Source of the DNA: Fructobacillus parabroussonetiae
GTDB lineage: Bacteria > Bacillota > Bacilli > Lactobacillales > Lactobacillaceae
DNA: 64,000 nucleotides
Direction of reading: 5' to 3'
Assembly: GCF_018437265.1 (NCBI RefSeq)
Contig: NZ_JAAMFL010000003.1
Span: 62,001 to 126,000 of the forward strand
The stretch's first letter is position 1; each line of letters starts with the position of its first letter. Under the pieces are notes generated by a model. It searched no databases and had not been told where the DNA came from. It saw only the letters and a program-made list of their open reading frames with translations. Position numbers and translations under genes: made by a program. Of this stretch, positions 61,282-64,000 are shown one piece after another.

Positions 61282-61929
61282 ATGGATCAAATCGTACAGG
61301 ACTTTTTAGCCTTAACGAATGATAAAAAAATGACACCCGCTCAAGTAAAGGTCTTGGGTGCCGCCATTCAATTGTTTGCCAACCAGGGTTATGCCAGCAC
61401 CTCGACGGCTTCAGTCGCAAAGGAAGCCGGCGTGAGTCAAGCGGTTATTTTTAAATACTTTAGCAACAAGGAAGGCTTGCTTGAACAAATTTTAGCCATT
61501 GCCAGTGAAAATCTTTTGCCCCAGTATGGGGAACACTTCATTCAAAAATTAAATCAAGAAGCGGGGAAGAACTCCTTTGAACAATTGATTGCCTTTGCTT
61601 TGAAGGATCGCTTTGAATTTATTTGCGCCAATGGCAATGTCTTGACCATCTTGTTTTCACAAGTGATGGTCGATGATCAGCTAATCGCGCGTCTGCAAAC
61701 CGTATTCTTAGATAAATTTCAGTCGCTGACTCAAATCCTTGAAAAAGTCGCCGGTCCAAAGGCAACTTTGTCAGGCGTTGACATCCTTCGCTTGGTGGGC
61801 TCACAACTTCTTCTTCTCTTCTTGGAAACCCAACGGCTCCACCTGAAAATGTCCGAGGAAGCAGTCGAACAGCGTATCCTGGCTATGACAGACGTAATTG
61901 TCAATGCTGTTTACCAGCATTCAGATTAA
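61282..61929 (+). CDS. TetR-family regulator of the ABC exporter
   Basis: 215 residues. HTH (about 22-65): AAIQLFANQGYASTSTASVAKEAGVSQAVIFKYFSNKEGL. Ligand domain in the C-terminal part. Third gene of the exporter operon, presumably acting at the palindrome upstream of the ATPase gene. Confidence 0.92.
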   Translation: MDQIVQDFLALTNDKKMTPAQVKVLGAAIQLFANQGYASTSTASVAKEAGVSQAVIFKYFSNKEGLLEQILAIASENLLPQYGEHFIQKLNQEAGKNSFEQLIAFALKDRFEFICANGNVLTILFSQVMVDDQLIARLQTVFLDKFQSLTQILEKVAGPKATLSGVDILRLVGSQLLLLFLETQRLHLKMSEEAVEQRILAMTDVIVNAVYQHSD

Positions 61930-61946
61930 AGTCTTGAAAAAAGTCC

Positions 61947-61976
61947 TTGTCAAAGTCAGTTCAGACTGGCTATAAT
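61947..61976 (+). promoter_or_regulatory. Promoter of thiT
   Basis: TTGTCA (61947-61952), 18 bases, TATAAT (61971-61976), just upstream of the TPP riboswitch. Confidence 0.75.
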
Positions 61977-61997
61977 AAAGGCAACAAATTAATAACG

Positions 61998-62136
61998 TCC
62001 GTTTAGGGGTGCTCATTTGAGCTGAGAGGCGTAAGCCGACTCTTCGAACCTGTTGTGTTAACGCACGCGTAGGGAAAACAGAAAAGACAAACAACGTTTC
62101 GTTCGCTTTTGCTGTTCCGGAACGTTGTTTTTTTGT
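61998..62136 (+). promoter_or_regulatory. TPP riboswitch 3 with terminator, upstream of thiT
   Basis: TAGGGGTGCTC, GAGCTGAGAGGCG, CGAACCTG and CGCGTAGGGAA are conserved thi-box parts (62003-62076). The terminator ACAACGTT/AACGTTGT with T-run is at 62089-62135. Confidence 0.93.
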
Positions 62137-62167
62137 GGTCCAGCATGCAGATAAAAGGAGAGAAAAC

Positions 62168-62737
62168 ATGCAGAACACAAAGTCGCAAAACTTACGATTC
62201 ATCACCGAAGTGGCGCTTTTCACCGCCTTATCAGTGGTCTTGAGCTTCTGGTCACTGCGCCTCTGGGGCGAAGGAGGGTCGATTTCATTCCAGATGGTGC
62301 CCACTATGATCATTGCTTACCGCTATGGCTATAAGGGCGGCTTAACCGTGGGCTTCCTCTTTGGTATGATCAAGCTTATCTTAGGGGCCTATATTTTAAC
62401 GCCTGTTCAGGCCTTTATGGATTATCCCTTGGCCTTTACCGTAGTTGGGTTCACTGCGCTGACAGTGCCAATGGTCAAAAAGGCCTTTACAGCAAAAAAG
62501 CTGGGCCTTGCTGGGCTTTGGTTAACGATTGGCGTCTTCATCGGCTCCTTCTTGCGCTTCCTTGCCCACCTCTTGTCAGCCGTTATTTTCTTTGGCCAGT
62601 ATGCACCAAAGGGGGAAAGCGTTTGGCTTTATTCGATTTTCTATAATGGTTCCTACATGTTGCCATCCTTTATTGCTTCGGCCGTTGTGCTGTTGATCAT
62701 CGCTCGGGTTTATCCAAAAATGGTGACGGTTGCCTAA
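62168..62737 (+). CDS. thiT: Thiamine ECF transporter S component
   Basis: 189 residues from the ATG at 62168; the longer frame begins in the terminator. Six membrane segments. LSFWSLRLWGEGGSISFQMVPTMIIAYRYG is the ThiT signature (thiamine-contact region about 25-55), with FYNGSYMLPSF later. Uses a shared ECF energiser. Third TPP-controlled unit in the window. Confidence 0.93.
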   Translation: MQNTKSQNLRFITEVALFTALSVVLSFWSLRLWGEGGSISFQMVPTMIIAYRYGYKGGLTVGFLFGMIKLILGAYILTPVQAFMDYPLAFTVVGFTALTVPMVKKAFTAKKLGLAGLWLTIGVFIGSFLRFLAHLLSAVIFFGQYAPKGESVWLYSIFYNGSYMLPSFIASAVVLLIIARVYPKMVTVA

Positions 62738-62773
62738 GCTTTGCTCATTGTCCCAACACTTGGATGGTCTTAC

Positions 62774-62802
62774 TTGACAGGGAACTCTCATTTTGCTTTA
62801 AT
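62774..62802 (+). promoter_or_regulatory. Promoter of the brnQ leader
   Basis: TTGACA (62774-62779), 17 bases, TTTAAT (62797-62802), 28 bases before the leader-peptide ATG. Confidence 0.82.
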
Positions 62803-62830
62803 AAGATTATCAAATGAAATGAGAAAGACC

Positions 62831-62887
62831 ATGAACAAGAATTTGACTTTGAATTTAGCCGTCGTCGTCAGCGTCGTTATCCACTAG
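62831..62887 (+). CDS. Branched-chain amino acid leader peptide
   Basis: 18 residues, MNKNLTLNLAVVVSVVIH then TAG. Nine of 18 codons are Leu, Val or Ile (3 Leu, 5 Val, 1 Ile), ending in a Val-Val-Val-Ser-Val-Val-Ile run. GAGAAAG lies upstream of the ATG. It is placed between a promoter and a terminator in front of a branched-chain amino acid transporter, so it should sense charged tRNA levels by ribosome stalling. Confidence 0.75.
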   Translation: MNKNLTLNLAVVVSVVIH

Positions 62888-62984
62888 GATAGGGAGCTGA
62901 TTTTTGGCCTGCCTATCCAAATCATGGATGGGCAGCTGAGCGAGTCAAATGACAAAGCCGGTTGCTTCTGCAGCCGGCTTTTTG
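62887..62984 (+). promoter_or_regulatory. Attenuator hairpins before brnQ
   Basis: GGATAGG (62887-62893) pairs with CCTATCC (62912-62918) right after the leader stop. A terminator AAAGCCGG/CCGGCTTT with T5 follows at 62954-62984. Alternative pairings, such as GGGCAGCTG with the terminator arm, could form the antiterminator; a folding run is needed. Confidence 0.65.
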
Positions 62985-63026
62985 TTTGGTCAAATGTCGT
63001 CAAGTTTATGGATGAGGAGTTTTCGG

Positions 63027-64000
63027 ATGGAAGAAAAACGAGCGAGTAAAAAAGACTTATTATTGATCACGTCACTGATTTTCGGCCTCTTTTTTGGGGC
63101 GGGGAACTTGATTTTCCCGGTCCAATTAGGGCAGTTAGCTGGTGGCCATGTTTGGCAAGCCGTTGCAGGATTTCTGCTAACGGGGGCCATCCTGCCATTC
63201 TTGGCGATGCTTGGGATGGCCTTAACCAAATCAACGTCGGTTTTTGATATTGCAAAACCCGTTGCTCCCTGGTTTGCGACCGTGATGGTCATTGCGGTTC
63301 ATTTCTCCCTTGGACCATTATTTGCGACGCCTCGTACGGCGGCCACGGCCTTTGCCATGGGCCTGGCACCCTTAGTTCCGGCAGGCTATCAACAGTTGGC
63401 CATGGTGATTTTCTCAGCACTCTTCTTCTGGCTGGTTTATCGACTGACGATGCAAGAATCCAACCTCATGAAGTGGGTCGGTCAGTACCTCAATCCCATT
63501 TTCTTGATTTTGATTGCAGTTATCTTGTTACTGGCGCTCATTTTCCCGATGGGGAGTTTGCAGCAGCCAGTGACGGGTGCCTATCAATCGGCGGCGACTT
63601 TTCAAGGGATTTTAGAGGGCTATAACACGATGGATTGTTTGGCCCTGTTGGCCTTTGCGGTTTCGGTTGTTTACGCCGTTCAAAACATGGGCTTTTCTGA
63701 AAATCAGGTACCCAAACTTCTGGCAAAGTCAGGCCTTTTCGCTATTTTGCTCGAGTCTTTCATCTATGTGGCCACAGCCTTGCTTGGTGTTTCTTCACTG
63801 GGCATCCTAAAAGTGGCAGACAACGGGGGAACGGCGCTATCCGCCATTATCGTGCACTACACGGGTAATGTCGGCATTATTTTGACTGGTGTTATTGTGA
63901 CCTTAGCCGTCATCACAACGGCCATGGGCCTCTCGGCTTCTTTTTCACAGGATTTACACCGGGTATTCCCAAAAATTTCTTATAAGACTTGGCTGCGAGT
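63027..64000 (+). CDS. brnQ: Branched-chain amino acid transporter BrnQ (3' end outside window)
   Basis: Starts at the ATG at 63027 with GAGGAG seven bases upstream and runs open to base 64000 (about 324 residues seen). LLITSLIFGLFFGAGNLIFP near the N-terminus is the LIVCS-family signature, with nine or more membrane segments visible. Sodium- or proton-coupled import of Leu, Ile and Val. The leader peptide and attenuator upstream match that substrate. Confidence 0.93.
   Translation, partial: MEEKRASKKDLLLITSLIFGLFFGAGNLIFPVQLGQLAGGHVWQAVAGFLLTGAILPFLAMLGMALTKSTSVFDIAKPVAPWFATVMVIAVHFSLGPLFATPRTAATAFAMGLAPLVPAGYQQLAMVIFSALFFWLVYRLTMQESNLMKWVGQYLNPIFLILIAVILLLALIFPMGSLQQPVTGAYQSAATFQGILEGYNTMDCLALLAFAVSVVYAVQNMGFSENQVPKLLAKSGLFAILLESFIYVATALLGVSSLGILKVADNGGTALSAIIVHYTGNVGIILTGVIVTLAVITTAMGLSASFSQDLHRVFPKISYKTWLR

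Overview
The window is a chromosomal segment of a Gram-positive lactic acid bacterium. The order hisS-aspS, rpsU-yqeY, cvfB-xerD-ribT-scpA-scpB-rluB-ribU, cmk-rpsA-der-hup, the T-box, FMN and TPP riboswitches, and a water-forming NADH oxidase all point to Lactobacillales. The proteins suggest the Leuconostoc/Fructobacillus/Weissella side of the order, but that is an inference; no rRNA gene is present to prove it.

Bases 1-4660 are a defence locus: the end of hsdR, hsdM, a two-TRD hsdS, a GIY-YIG nuclease gene and a truncated tyrosine recombinase. Bases about 4660-15890 are a mobile island. It has a 600-base non-coding stretch with a candidate two-module structured RNA, a GNAT gene with a small overlapping partner (possible toxin-antitoxin pair), a 370-base array of 10-bp doublet repeats, a zinc-ribbon protein and a membrane-anchored methyltransferase. 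A CI/Cro-type switch follows with a perfect 17-bp operator, then a tightly overlapping operon (HTH, Rha, small proteins, primase-polymerase, SF3 helicase) and a tyrosine integrase at the right end. No capsid, tail, terminase or lysis genes are seen, so it resembles a phage satellite or a decayed prophage. The left attachment site was not found. Since the integrase and probable attR are at the right, the restriction locus may also be cargo and the island may start left of the window.

Bases about 15900-17020 hold small immunity-like or orphan genes. From 17150 onward the sequence is core genome: PEBP protein, amidohydrolase, UDG-like protein, anion permease, T-box-hisS-aspS, YitT, a MarR-controlled YczE membrane protein, MFS, rpsU, yqeY, chromosome-segregation and ribosome-modification genes, RFN-ribU, LysM protein, cmk, rpsA, der, hup, nox, LysR/permease, proC, two PH-domain membrane proteins and an organophosphate-type MFS carrier.

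The right third is dominated by thiamine salvage. One TPP riboswitch precedes a YkoE-YkoD-YkoC ECF transporter. A second precedes a small unknown gene, a thiD-thiE fusion and a frameshifted thiM. A third precedes thiT. Between them lie a CcpA-type alpha-glucoside utilisation pair (GH13 and sugar MFS), an exported alpha/beta hydrolase and a TetR-regulated ABC exporter. The window ends inside brnQ, preceded by an 18-codon leader peptide rich in Leu/Val/Ile codons and a terminator, which reads as a classical attenuator.

The most unusual sequence is the doublet array at 6075-6445 (different words, each present twice, nearly always exactly 10 bp apart) and the paired RNA-like modules at 4862-5056.
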